Positions 43,785-52,136 of a stretch of 64,000 nucleotides of DNA are shown piece after piece. How positions within the stretch are numbered: the first letter of the stretch is position 1; every line of letters starts with the position of its first letter. Origin of the DNA: Pseudomonas sp. Choline-02u-1 (GTDB taxonomy: Bacteria > Pseudomonadota > Gammaproteobacteria > Pseudomonadales > Pseudomonadaceae); assembly GCF_002836515.1 (NCBI RefSeq), contig NZ_PJBC01000007.1, positions 1 to 64,000 on the forward strand, given 5' to 3'. The position numbers and the translations under genes were made by a program. The notes under the pieces are model-generated. The model did no database searches. It was not told the origin of the DNA and worked only from the letters and a program-made list of their open reading frames with translations.

Positions 43785-44156
43785 GTGTTCGTCAAAGCGC
43801 TTCGTGTCGGCCTCGGCCAACTGGTTATCTTCGCCGACTTCATCACCCGCCCGGGCAAGAAACAACGCCCCGCCGCCGCTCAGGCGCAAGTCGACGCCGC
43901 CGCCAAGGATCTGACTCTGTATCAGTTCCACGCCTGCCCGTTTTGTGTGAAGACCCGCCGCGCCCTGCATCGCCTTAATGTACCGGTGGCGCTTAAAGAT
44001 GCAAAAAACAATGAGCTGGACCGCCAGACCCTGCTGGAACAGGGCGGCCGCATCAAGGTGCCTTGCCTGCGGATTGAAGAGAATGGCCAGACGACCTGGA
44101 TGTATGAGTCCAAGGTGATCATTGATTATCTGGACAAGCGGTTCGCCGCGGTCTGA
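43785..44156 (+). CDS. Glutaredoxin/GST-N-type thioredoxin-fold protein
   Basis: A 123-residue protein from GTG 43785 with GAGG upstream. An N-terminal hydrophobic segment (ALRVGLGQLVIFADFI) is followed by a glutaredoxin-like domain with CPFC at 51-54 (YQFHACPFCVKTRRALH), KVPCLRIEE with the cis-Pro, and ESKVIIDYLDKRF. The hydrophobic start suggests membrane association. It would carry out dithiol exchange with glutathione. Confidence 0.88.
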   Translation: MFVKALRVGLGQLVIFADFITRPGKKQRPAAAQAQVDAAAKDLTLYQFHACPFCVKTRRALHRLNVPVALKDAKNNELDRQTLLEQGGRIKVPCLRIEENGQTTWMYESKVIIDYLDKRFAAV

Positions 44157-44214
44157 TGTGGTTGGGCTTTGGCTGATTACTCCATCGCTGGCAAGCCAGT
44201 ACTCAGACAAAAAT

Positions 44215-44240
44215 AAACCGGCCCTCAGGCCGGTTTGTTA
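44215..44240. terminator. Bidirectional terminator between convergent genes
   Basis: ACCGGCC-CTCA-GGCCGGT with A-rich left and T-rich right flanks. Confidence 0.85.
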
Positions 44241-44243
44241 TTT

Positions 44244-45410
44244 TCAGGCCGCCCTCTCCAATTGCGCCCGACGCACGACTGCCGCTAACCGCTTCAACCC
44301 TTCATCCAGCCGCGCTGGATCGATGTGGCTGAAATTCAAGCGCAAATGTCCGTGATGCGCGTCCGGCTCGGGAAAAAACGGCTCACCCGGCATGAACGCC
44401 ACATCATTGGCCAATGCCTCATTGAGCAACGACCGCGTGTCCAGCGGTTGCTTTAACGTCAGCCAGAAAAACAGCCCGCCCTGAGGCGTTTCCCAATCTG
44501 CCAAGTCAGCAAAGTGCTGTTCCAGTACCGCCTGGAAGGCATCGCGCCGCTGCCGGTAAAACTCGCGCAGCTCGCTTAAATGCTGTTGATATTTCTCCGA
44601 GCCGATCCATTGCAGCGCCTGCCACTGGCCGATGCGATTGGTGTGCAAATCGGCCGACTGCTTGAGTTTCAGCAGATGGGGAAACAGGTCGGGGCTGGCG
44701 ATCAGATAGCCGACGCGCAATCCCGGCAGCAGGGTTTTCGACACGGTGCCGGTGTAGATCCAACTGGCGCTTTGCAAGCGGCCGGCGATCGGTCTGGCGC
44801 TGGCGCCGTCGAACGTCAGTTCGCGGTAGGGTTCGTCTTCGATCAGCGTCACGCCGAATTCATCAAGCAACGCAGCGACGGCGGCACGCTTGGCTTCGCT
44901 GTAGCGCACGGCAGACGGGTTCTGGAATGTCGGGATCAGGTAGATGAATGCGGGACGATGCCGCTCCAGGCGCTCGCGCAATTGCGCCAGATTCGGGCCG
45001 TCGACCTCTTGCGCGACGGTCAGGCAGCCGGCGCCGAACAGCTGGAATATCTGCAGCGCGGCGAGATAGGTCGGCGCTTCGAGCAAGATCTCCGTGCCCT
45101 TGTCGATATACAACTTGGCTACCAGATCCAGGGTTTGCTGCGAGCCGCTGACTACCAGCACCTGACTCGCCTGGCATTCAAGTCCGATCGCCCTCGCCTC
45201 CGCCGCCAAGGCTTCACGCAACGCCGGTTCGCCTTCGCTCATACCGTACTGGCCGAGCGAAAGCGGCATGTCGGCCCACTCGACTTTCGGCAGCATGGCC
45301 TCGGCGGGCAAGCCACCGGCAAACGACATCACCTCCGGCCGCTGGGCGGCAGCAAGGATTTCGCGGATCAAAGAACTTTTAAGGCGCGTGACACGTTCGG
45401 AAAAAGCCAT
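44244..45410 (-). CDS. PLP-dependent aminotransferase (class I/II, 2-aminoadipate-type)
   Basis: A 388-residue fold-type I enzyme starting MAFSERVTRLKSSLIREIL, with SGSQQTLDL, PTFQNPSAV, the LIEDEPYRELTF Asp and the PLP lysine in TVSKTLLPGLRVGYL near residue 226, then LRLNFSH. This order fits the LysN/2-aminoadipate and MocR aminotransferase-domain group, but there is no DNA-binding domain. It is divergent from a MarR regulator 81 bases away. Substrate uncertain. Confidence 0.9.
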   Translation of the reverse strand: MAFSERVTRLKSSLIREILAAAQRPEVMSFAGGLPAEAMLPKVEWADMPLSLGQYGMSEGEPALREALAAEARAIGLECQASQVLVVSGSQQTLDLVAKLYIDKGTEILLEAPTYLAALQIFQLFGAGCLTVAQEVDGPNLAQLRERLERHRPAFIYLIPTFQNPSAVRYSEAKRAAVAALLDEFGVTLIEDEPYRELTFDGASARPIAGRLQSASWIYTGTVSKTLLPGLRVGYLIASPDLFPHLLKLKQSADLHTNRIGQWQALQWIGSEKYQQHLSELREFYRQRRDAFQAVLEQHFADLADWETPQGGLFFWLTLKQPLDTRSLLNEALANDVAFMPGEPFFPEPDAHHGHLRLNFSHIDPARLDEGLKRLAAVVRRAQLERAA

Positions 45411-45491
45411 GGGGGTCACCGTAGCAAGGCAGGCAGAAAATGAGTCAAACTGTTTGACTGAAATTACGACAGCGCGAGCGAGTACGTCAAC

Positions 45492-45938
45492 ATGCTTGAC
45501 CTTAAAAATCCGACCAGCCAACAACACGCGATGGAAGCGTTTTTCTTCGGCTATCAGGCGTTCACTGCCAAGGCGGACGAAATGCTCGAGCGCCGCGGAC
45601 TGTCGCGGGTGCATCAGCGCATCGTGTTTTTCATCGCGCGCTACCCGAACCTCAGCGTGAAAGAGCTGCTGGCCCTACTGGGCGTGAGCAAACAGGCGTT
45701 GAACATGCCACTGCGCCAGTTGCAGGAAATGCATCTGGTCGACAGCGTGGCGTCGCAGACCGACAAGCGTAAGCGCCTGCTTGAGCTGACCGCAGAAGGC
45801 GCAAAGTTTGAACAGGCGCTGCGCCGTGAGCAGGTGAAATTGCTGGAGCGCGTTTTTGCCGAGGCTGGGGAAGCGGCGGTGAGTGGTTGGCTCGCGGTGA
45901 ATCTGGCGCTAGGAGGAAGTCAGACACATCTTGAGTGA
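45492..45938 (+). CDS. MarR-family transcriptional regulator
   Basis: A 148-residue winged-helix protein: the recognition helix region is LSVKELLALLGVSKQALNMPLRQL (partial: LLGVSKQALNMPLRQL) and the wing QTDKRKRLLELTAEG. It starts 81 bases from the divergent aminotransferase gene and probably controls it. The ligand is unknown. Confidence 0.9.
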   Translation: MLDLKNPTSQQHAMEAFFFGYQAFTAKADEMLERRGLSRVHQRIVFFIARYPNLSVKELLALLGVSKQALNMPLRQLQEMHLVDSVASQTDKRKRLLELTAEGAKFEQALRREQVKLLERVFAEAGEAAVSGWLAVNLALGGSQTHLE

Positions 45939-45942
45939 CGGG

Positions 45943-45973
45943 ACCGCCCTTCGCGAGCCGGCTCGCGAAGGGA
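45943..45973. repeat. Intergenic hairpin
   Basis: CCCTTCGCGAGCCGGCTCGCGAAGGG, a perfect inverted repeat with 13-base arms, 8 bases after the MarR stop; no T-run, resembling half of a REP element. Confidence 0.75.
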
Positions 45974-46033
45974 GCCATATATCCCTATCAGCAAAAAAAT
46001 CGGCGACAAACCCCAAAACAATATTTGCTTTAT

Positions 46034-46043
46034 TTGTACACAA
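46034..46043. promoter_or_regulatory. Purine-gene operator candidate (TTGTACACAA)
   Basis: A perfect 10-base palindrome 130 bases before the purine permease gene. The identical sequence occurs at 57901-57910 and a close one (TTGTATACAA) at 58107-58116 by the urate-degradation genes. This shape fits GntR/FadR-family sites. Confidence 0.55.
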
Positions 46044-46173
46044 AAGCATAATCCACTGCGTGCGAGTTCCTGACTACACGGTCAACAAATTCGCGTATGC
46101 CTCAAAGGGCCGCTGCCACCCCTCATGGGTCCGGCCCTGGAAATAACAATAAAACTCTTGAGGAGTACTCGCT

Positions 46174-47523
46174 GTGGAAAGCCGCAAATCCGAAGCACCG
46201 CCGCTCGAGCTCACGCCGCCATTACGCAATGGCCTGCTGGAGCGTCTGTTCAAACTCAGCTTGCATGGCACCACGGTGAAGACCGAGCTGATTGCCGGTC
46301 TGACAACCTTCATCACCATGGCTTACATCATTTTCGTCAACCCGAACATCATGGCCGATGCCGGCATCGATCACGGTGCAGCCTTCGTCGCCACCTGTAT
46401 CGCCGCCGCGCTCGGCTGCCTGTTGATGGGCCTTTACGCGAACTGGCCGGTGGGCCTGGCGCCGGGTATGGGCCTCAATGCTTTCTTCACCTACACCGTC
46501 GTCGGCACCATGGGCTACAACTGGGAAACCGCCCTCGGCGCGGTGTTCGTCTCGGGCGTGCTGTTCATGTTCCTGACCTTTTCGCGGATTCGCGAATGGC
46601 TGCTCAACAGCATTCCGGTCAGCCTGCGTTTTGCGATGGGCGCCGGGGTCGGTCTGTTCCTGGGCCTGATCGGTCTGAAGACCGCCGGTATCGTTGTCGA
46701 CAGCCCGGCCACGCTGATCAAACTCGGCTCGCTGCGCGAACCCGGCCCGCTGCTCGCGGCGATCTGCTTTTTGATGATCGCGATCCTCAGCTATCACCGC
46801 GTGTTTGGCGCGATCCTGATCAGCATCATCACTGTCACCCTCGCTGGCTGGGGCCTGGGCCTCGTCCACTACCAGGGCATCATGTCTGCGCCGCCGAGCC
46901 TGGCACCCACCTGGATGGCGATGAACGTCGCCGGCGTATTCAATGTCAGCATGATCAGCGTGGTGCTCGCCTTTCTCTTCGTGCACATGTTCGACACCGC
47001 CGGCACGCTGATGGGCGTGGCCCAGCGCGCCAACCTGGTCAACCCTGATGGTCGTATCGAAAACCTCTCCCGCGCGATGAAAGCCGACAGTGCTTCCAGC
47101 GTTTTCGGCGCGGTGGTCGGTGTTCCGCCAGTGACAAGTTATGTCGAAAGTGCCGCTGGCGTCGCCGCTGGTGGTCGGACTGGTCTTACCGCCGTCACCG
47201 TAGGTGTGCTATTTATAGCGGCGATGTTTTTCGCACCGCTGGCCGGCATGATTCCCGCGTATGCCACCGCTGGTGCACTGATTTACGTGGCAATGCTGAT
47301 GATGGGCGGCATGGCCCACATCGAATGGGACGAAGCCACTGACGCGATTCCGGCCATCGTCACCGCGATCATGATGCCGCTGACCTTTTCGGTCGCCGAC
47401 GGCATTGCACTGGGCTTCATCACCTACGTGGCATTGAAGGCCGGTACCGGCAAGTACAAGGAAATTTCCGTCAGCCTGTGGGTGCTCTGCGCGATCTTCA
47501 TCGCCAAGTTCATCTTTCTGTAA
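46174..47523 (+). CDS. AzgA-family purine permease (guanine/hypoxanthine or adenine)
   Basis: A 449-residue NCS2-type transporter read from GTG 46174 with GAGGAG upstream. About 12-14 membrane segments; family motifs are TELIAGLTTFITMAYIIFVN (22-ish residues after the N-terminus), GLAPGMGLNAFFTYTVV and GVPPVTSYVESAAGVAAGGR. AzgA members import adenine, guanine or hypoxanthine by proton symport. A shared palindrome with the urate operon suggests common control. Confidence 0.92.
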   Translation: MESRKSEAPPLELTPPLRNGLLERLFKLSLHGTTVKTELIAGLTTFITMAYIIFVNPNIMADAGIDHGAAFVATCIAAALGCLLMGLYANWPVGLAPGMGLNAFFTYTVVGTMGYNWETALGAVFVSGVLFMFLTFSRIREWLLNSIPVSLRFAMGAGVGLFLGLIGLKTAGIVVDSPATLIKLGSLREPGPLLAAICFLMIAILSYHRVFGAILISIITVTLAGWGLGLVHYQGIMSAPPSLAPTWMAMNVAGVFNVSMISVVLAFLFVHMFDTAGTLMGVAQRANLVNPDGRIENLSRAMKADSASSVFGAVVGVPPVTSYVESAAGVAAGGRTGLTAVTVGVLFIAAMFFAPLAGMIPAYATAGALIYVAMLMMGGMAHIEWDEATDAIPAIVTAIMMPLTFSVADGIALGFITYVALKAGTGKYKEISVSLWVLCAIFIAKFIFL

Positions 47524-47549
47524 GCGCTGCGCGGTTAAGGCTTCAACAC

Positions 47550-47577
47550 AGCCTCACCCTTACGGGGTGGGGCTTTT
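47550..47577 (+). terminator. Rho-independent terminator
   Basis: AGCCTCACCC-TTAC-GGGGTGGGGCT followed by TTT, 27 bases after the permease stop. Confidence 0.75.
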
Positions 47578-47609
47578 GCACATCTCGATAACAACAAAGG
47601 AGCAAAACG

Positions 47610-48239
47610 ATGAGTCTGGAAACCTGGCTGCTGTTCAGTGGTGCTGCACTGGTGGTGATCCTGATACCGGGGCCGCTCTCGTTGCTGATGATCAGCAACA
47701 GCCTGAACTACGGCTTGCGTCGTTCCTACCCGGCATTTCTGGGTGGTGTGACGGCGTCAATCTGCCTGCTCAGTGCGTCGGCATTGGGGCTTGGCGCATT
47801 GCTGCTAGCCTCGGAACAACTGTTCAGCGCCCTGAAAATCGTTGGCGCGCTGTATCTGTTCTACCTCGCCTGGCAGAGCTGGCAACAGTCACGCCAGCCA
47901 TCGGTCGGGGCCGACGTCCCGCAAACGGCGCCCGTGCCACGCTTTCGCGCACTGTTCACCCGTGCCTTCGTGCTGGGCGCGAGCAACCCGAAAGACATCC
48001 TGTTTTTCGCCGCGTTCCTGCCGCAGTTCCTCAGCGCCGAGCAACCTTTCCTGCCGCAACTGCTGGTGATGATCGCCACCTGGACCGTGCTGGACCTGCT
48101 GTGCAAACTGGCCTACGGCCTCGGGGCCCACGCCGCCGCGCGTTACCTGCGCAGCGGCAAGGGCCAGAGCTGGTTCAACCGCATCAGTGCGGGTCTGTTC
48201 GGCGGTGCCGGCGCCGCGTCGTTGCTCAGCAGCCACTGA
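47610..48239 (+). CDS. LysE/RhtB-family amino-acid exporter
   Basis: A 209-residue membrane protein with six hydrophobic segments and the family N-terminus (LVVILIPGPLSLLMISNSLN) and the second repeat motif ASNPKDILFFAAFLPQFL. AAAGGAG precedes the start. It would export an amino acid or homoserine lactone-like compound; substrate not predictable. Confidence 0.92.
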   Translation: MSLETWLLFSGAALVVILIPGPLSLLMISNSLNYGLRRSYPAFLGGVTASICLLSASALGLGALLLASEQLFSALKIVGALYLFYLAWQSWQQSRQPSVGADVPQTAPVPRFRALFTRAFVLGASNPKDILFFAAFLPQFLSAEQPFLPQLLVMIATWTVLDLLCKLAYGLGAHAAARYLRSGKGQSWFNRISAGLFGGAGAASLLSSH

Positions 48240-48451
48240 GATCCTTGACCGCGTCGCGGTCTATCGAACCCCCGCCAGTCTGACTTGAACTGTTCAGTTC
48301 AGGCTGGCGCTCTCCTCGCCTGTCGGCAATTCCCGACTCTCCTGCAGGCCGCGCAATACACCGCAACAACCCGTTGATATACATGCTTGGAACGCTCCTC
48401 GTACTATCTCGGCGTGTTTTTACGACAACCCGCCAGAACAAGGACGTTCAC

Positions 48452-51400
48452 ATGGCCACCCTGATAAGCGAAGCCTCGATTCAAACTGACCCGGTCGTCA
48501 TCACGGATATGAAGATCGAGACCAATGAACATAACGCCTCGACCATCGATTTCAACGACGGTAATGACAACGCAGCGGCCAGTTCGAATAAAAGCAAACT
48601 CGATCAGTTGAAATTCAACGACTCGGTGTTCGGCCCTTTCCAGATCGGTGAAGTCTCGATTACCCGGGCCTCTCTCGATGCTCTGGGGGCAACGATGGAT
48701 GGCCAACCTTTAACCCGTGACAACACCTTTTTCCGCATTCCCCCACGATCGTTCATCAACTCCTTGCAGTTCAGCGCCAGTGCTATCGAACAGCACATGA
48801 AGTCTTCGAGCGGCAGCAATGCCTACCTGTTGCCGACCTTGCTTTTCGACATGGCCAGCCGCCGCCCGCTGACCGCCCCGCCGCTAATCCGCGATAACCC
48901 GCAAGATGACGTCGATTCATCTGATTACCGCAGCAAGATCAAGAAACTCCTCGGCTCGGCACAGAAACTCGACTTGCAGCACAGCCAGTTACCGCAAAAC
49001 ACTCGGCGCTGGGTTGCCACGGCCAAGACGCACCTGACCGTCGGCTCGAGCGTAGGACTTCAGGCGTTCGGCATATTCATGGGTTTGCGTGGCGTGGTTC
49101 AGGCCGTCAAGGCCGGTGATAACGCTGAAGTCGTCATTAACAGCGTGGGGATTGCCTCGGAACTGGGTTCCATTGCCATCGACATCGGGGTCAGCAAGAT
49201 CGCCGCCGAGATGCTGACGGCCGGACAAAGCGCTTTCAAGGACTTCGCTAAAACCAGGTTTGCGGTGCGGCTCGGTCGATCCGGCGGACTGATTGGCGGA
49301 GCACTGACATTACCATTCGATGTGTACACCGCCGTCCGCTCGCTGAATGCCGCGAGCAACGCAACCGGCAAAGAGGCCATCGACCATTACGTCAGCGCCG
49401 GCTTGAGCATCACCAGCGCCGCCATGACGATCATTCTCGGTAGCGCTGCGCTGGCAGGGTTGTCGTTCGTGGGGCCGGCAGGGCTGCTGGCCGGCGCGAT
49501 GCTGGCCATTGGATCGCAGATCTACGGCGCGGTACGCATCGTCGACGACATCGATGATTACATCGAACTCACCGTCGGCGAACGCTGGCGCTCGGGCTTT
49601 TTCTCGTTCTGCATGATGGACGTCGAGCAAGGCGTCAAGGATCGCTACAGCCGGGCCAGAACCCTGATCCAGCACACCGAGCAACTCAAGCGCAATGCCC
49701 GCCGATTGCTGGACGTCGATCTGAAGGATTCCACCGAAGCGGTGGTCAATGGCGCGTTCGAAGTCGATCTGGTCAGCAGGCAAGTGTGGAAACGCAATTG
49801 GTGGACGAAAATCGATGCCTGGGAAACCGAAAACGTCCCGGTGATCCGCGGTGGCGATGACACCATCGATGCTCGCGAAGGCGTCACCAAGGACACCCCC
49901 GGCGCGGTGCTGGGGGTTGCTGGCGACGACAAGCGTATTTTGTGGCTGCTCGGCGATGGCCAGGATTCGATCAAAGGCGTGGAAAAGAAATCGAATATCT
50001 TCCAGTACGGCTCAGGAATAAAAGACCTGACCGGTGGCGAAAAGGACGATCGCTTCGTATTCCAGTCGGCCGGCGATTCCATCTCGAAAAACGCCGAGGG
50101 TTCGGCTTATTCGAAGTTGAGGGGCGGCGCAGGTAACGACACCCTGGCGCTGGATGGCCTCAAGCTCACGCAACAGGGCCATGACATCGACTTGCAGGCC
50201 GGCACGCTGCAAGTGAGAAAGCCCAATCCCGATGCCGACGACGGGGCCGATTTTACATTCCACAGCCTTCTGGAAAGCATCGAGAACGTGGAAACACTGA
50301 ACAGTGCGGCAAGCGTCGTCACGGGCACCGAGCAACGTAACATCATCAAATCCCGCGGGCGCGACACGATAAAAGCGGGTGCCGGCAACGATCAAATCCG
50401 GTTGCTGCACAAAGATGCGATTGCTTCGGGAGAAGAAGGTATCGATGAGTACTTCATCGCTCATCAGGACGGTCGTTTTTGCATCATCGAAGACGGTAAG
50501 CAGGAAAGTACCATCGAATTTGCATGGCGAATCAGCCTGATCGAAAGCTGGGCCATTGAAAAGAACTCGCTGGTCATTACGTCAGGATTCGAGTTTCTCG
50601 ACAGGCCCAAATGCGTGGTCTTCATCCATGAAGTCTATGAAACGATCAACAAACAGCGCCGCTTGAAAAACAACAAACTGACGTTCCTGACCCATGACGG
50701 CTATGTGTTGCGACCGGACCTGCCGGAAACAATCGAAAGCGGCGAGACGGTCGATATCGAAGTGCTCATCCTGAAACACGGCAAGCCTGCGAAGCCGGTC
50801 ATTCATTACAACCCTGAATGCTGGACCCTGCATCAGCATGAAGCGCGTTATTTTCTGCCGCGCGCCGGGCAAAGCACTACGTTTTATTCGGCCGAACGAC
50901 CCGACGTCATTACCTGTATTCACCTCGATTACGCCAGCAACGAACTGAACAAGGTCGAAGCTCATTTCCGCGCCAGGGAATCGGCAAAAAACAGCGACCT
51001 GCTGGCCGCGTGCGACCTGACCTATCACTTGGGTGATAAAACCCTGACGCTGCAACATTTTGCCTGGGCGCGAGGCGGCTCTGACCCAAGGAACATGGTC
51101 AAGATCCTGCGCACCATGGCCGCCCGCCCCAGTCACCAGTACCTGCTGATATTCAACGACGGCGTTGCACTGAATGCGCAGCTTACGGCGGAAACCGACG
51201 CCGCCCCTGCCGACGACAACTACCAGGCGAATGCCTTCAAGTGCTGGACGACGGCACTGAAGTTGCCCCTTGAGTTTCGTGCGCGGCAGTTCACTTACCA
51301 ATTACCAACGAACGAAGCGTGGAAGCTCAGCGCCAAAAATGTATGCGCCGTTATTGCGCCCGGAGCCAACCAGACAGCACTGGAAACACTGGAGGGTGAA

Positions 51401-51964
51401 GGTGGTACCTATCTGATTCATCTTGTCGTCGACCGGACCATCAAGCTGACAACTCCGGGCGCACTGGCCAACGCGGTGGTCAGGCTGCCTTACTCATCCA
51501 CCTGGGAGCTCGACGCGACAGCGCTGGGGAAGGTTGAGGTCAAACTGGAAAACAACCAATTGCAGATCGGTACCTGCACGGTGCACCTGCCGGTTTATGA
51601 AAGTGAAGACCTGATCGACCAGATCCGCGTCATCAATGAAAAAGGCATCGTCCATGTGGTGGATCTTTCTTTCGACCGGGTCTATCAGGATGGCCTCGAT
51701 GCGCGGTTCTTTGCTGCGCCCGACGCGGCAGAGGCCCTGCCTGAACTCTTCGCATCGATGGCGAGCCAAGAGGTCAAAGTGCGCAACATCATCTTTGCCG
51801 ACAACACTTCCGGCGCATTCAGTTACAGCTTTGCAGCCCATCGCTGGATCCTGCGTAGCGACAAATCCCGCGTCGAATATTCGAGGTTGAAAGTCATCAA
51901 TCGGTGCAGCCATCAGGATGTGCACATTTTCAATCCGCCTGCCCTCGATGTCCCACCGGCATGA
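48452..51964 (+). CDS. Large toxin-like protein with pore/translocation-like segment and RTX-like repeats (1170 aa)
   Basis: Start 48452 with AAGGACG upstream. The N-terminal 150 residues are polar. Residues about 190-370 are rich in hydrophobic Ala/Gly/Ile helices (GLQAFGIFMGLRGVVQAV, ITSAAMTIILGSAALAGLSF, GPAGLLAGAMLAIGSQIYGA) resembling TcdA/TcdB-type pore-forming regions. RTX-like calcium repeats follow: GGDDTIDAREG near 467, LRGGAGNDTLALDG near 557 and DTIKAGAGNDQI near 635. The last about 500 residues are beta-rich without known motif. There is no signal peptide and no type I secretion or acyltransferase gene nearby. Three paralogous genes follow on the same strand. Toxin role is inferred. 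Confidence 0.7.
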   Translation: MATLISEASIQTDPVVITDMKIETNEHNASTIDFNDGNDNAAASSNKSKLDQLKFNDSVFGPFQIGEVSITRASLDALGATMDGQPLTRDNTFFRIPPRSFINSLQFSASAIEQHMKSSSGSNAYLLPTLLFDMASRRPLTAPPLIRDNPQDDVDSSDYRSKIKKLLGSAQKLDLQHSQLPQNTRRWVATAKTHLTVGSSVGLQAFGIFMGLRGVVQAVKAGDNAEVVINSVGIASELGSIAIDIGVSKIAAEMLTAGQSAFKDFAKTRFAVRLGRSGGLIGGALTLPFDVYTAVRSLNAASNATGKEAIDHYVSAGLSITSAAMTIILGSAALAGLSFVGPAGLLAGAMLAIGSQIYGAVRIVDDIDDYIELTVGERWRSGFFSFCMMDVEQGVKDRYSRARTLIQHTEQLKRNARRLLDVDLKDSTEAVVNGAFEVDLVSRQVWKRNWWTKIDAWETENVPVIRGGDDTIDAREGVTKDTPGAVLGVAGDDKRILWLLGDGQDSIKGVEKKSNIFQYGSGIKDLTGGEKDDRFVFQSAGDSISKNAEGSAYSKLRGGAGNDTLALDGLKLTQQGHDIDLQAGTLQVRKPNPDADDGADFTFHSLLESIENVETLNSAASVVTGTEQRNIIKSRGRDTIKAGAGNDQIRLLHKDAIASGEEGIDEYFIAHQDGRFCIIEDGKQESTIEFAWRISLIESWAIEKNSLVITSGFEFLDRPKCVVFIHEVYETINKQRRLKNNKLTFLTHDGYVLRPDLPETIESGETVDIEVLILKHGKPAKPVIHYNPECWTLHQHEARYFLPRAGQSTTFYSAERPDVITCIHLDYASNELNKVEAHFRARESAKNSDLLAACDLTYHLGDKTLTLQHFAWARGGSDPRNMVKILRTMAARPSHQYLLIFNDGVALNAQLTAETDAAPADDNYQANAFKCWTTALKLPLEFRARQFTYQLPTNEAWKLSAKNVCAVIAPGANQTALETLEGEGGTYLIHLVVDRTIKLTTPGALANAVVRLPYSSTWELDATALGKVEVKLENNQLQIGTCTVHLPVYESEDLIDQIRVINEKGIVHVVDLSFDRVYQDGLDARFFAAPDAAEALPELFASMASQEVKVRNIIFADNTSGAFSYSFAAHRWILRSDKSRVEYSRLKVINRCSHQDVHIFNPPALDVPPA

Positions 51965-52136
51965 CGCGGGCGACCGCTGGTCAGCACTGACCACGCCCGC
52001 GCCGCAGCAACGACCCAACCTCCACATCCTGTTCCGGATCAGACTTTTGCGCCACGCCTGCGCGTGCGCGTGCGCCTGAAGAATCCGGCGAGCCCCTGAT
52101 AGCGCTCGATATCAAAACCGAATGAGTAAATTGCAC

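Noticed and set aside
46025..46173. Purine riboswitch before the permease gene
   Set aside because: I could not find the conserved three-way junction pattern; the palindrome suggests protein control instead.
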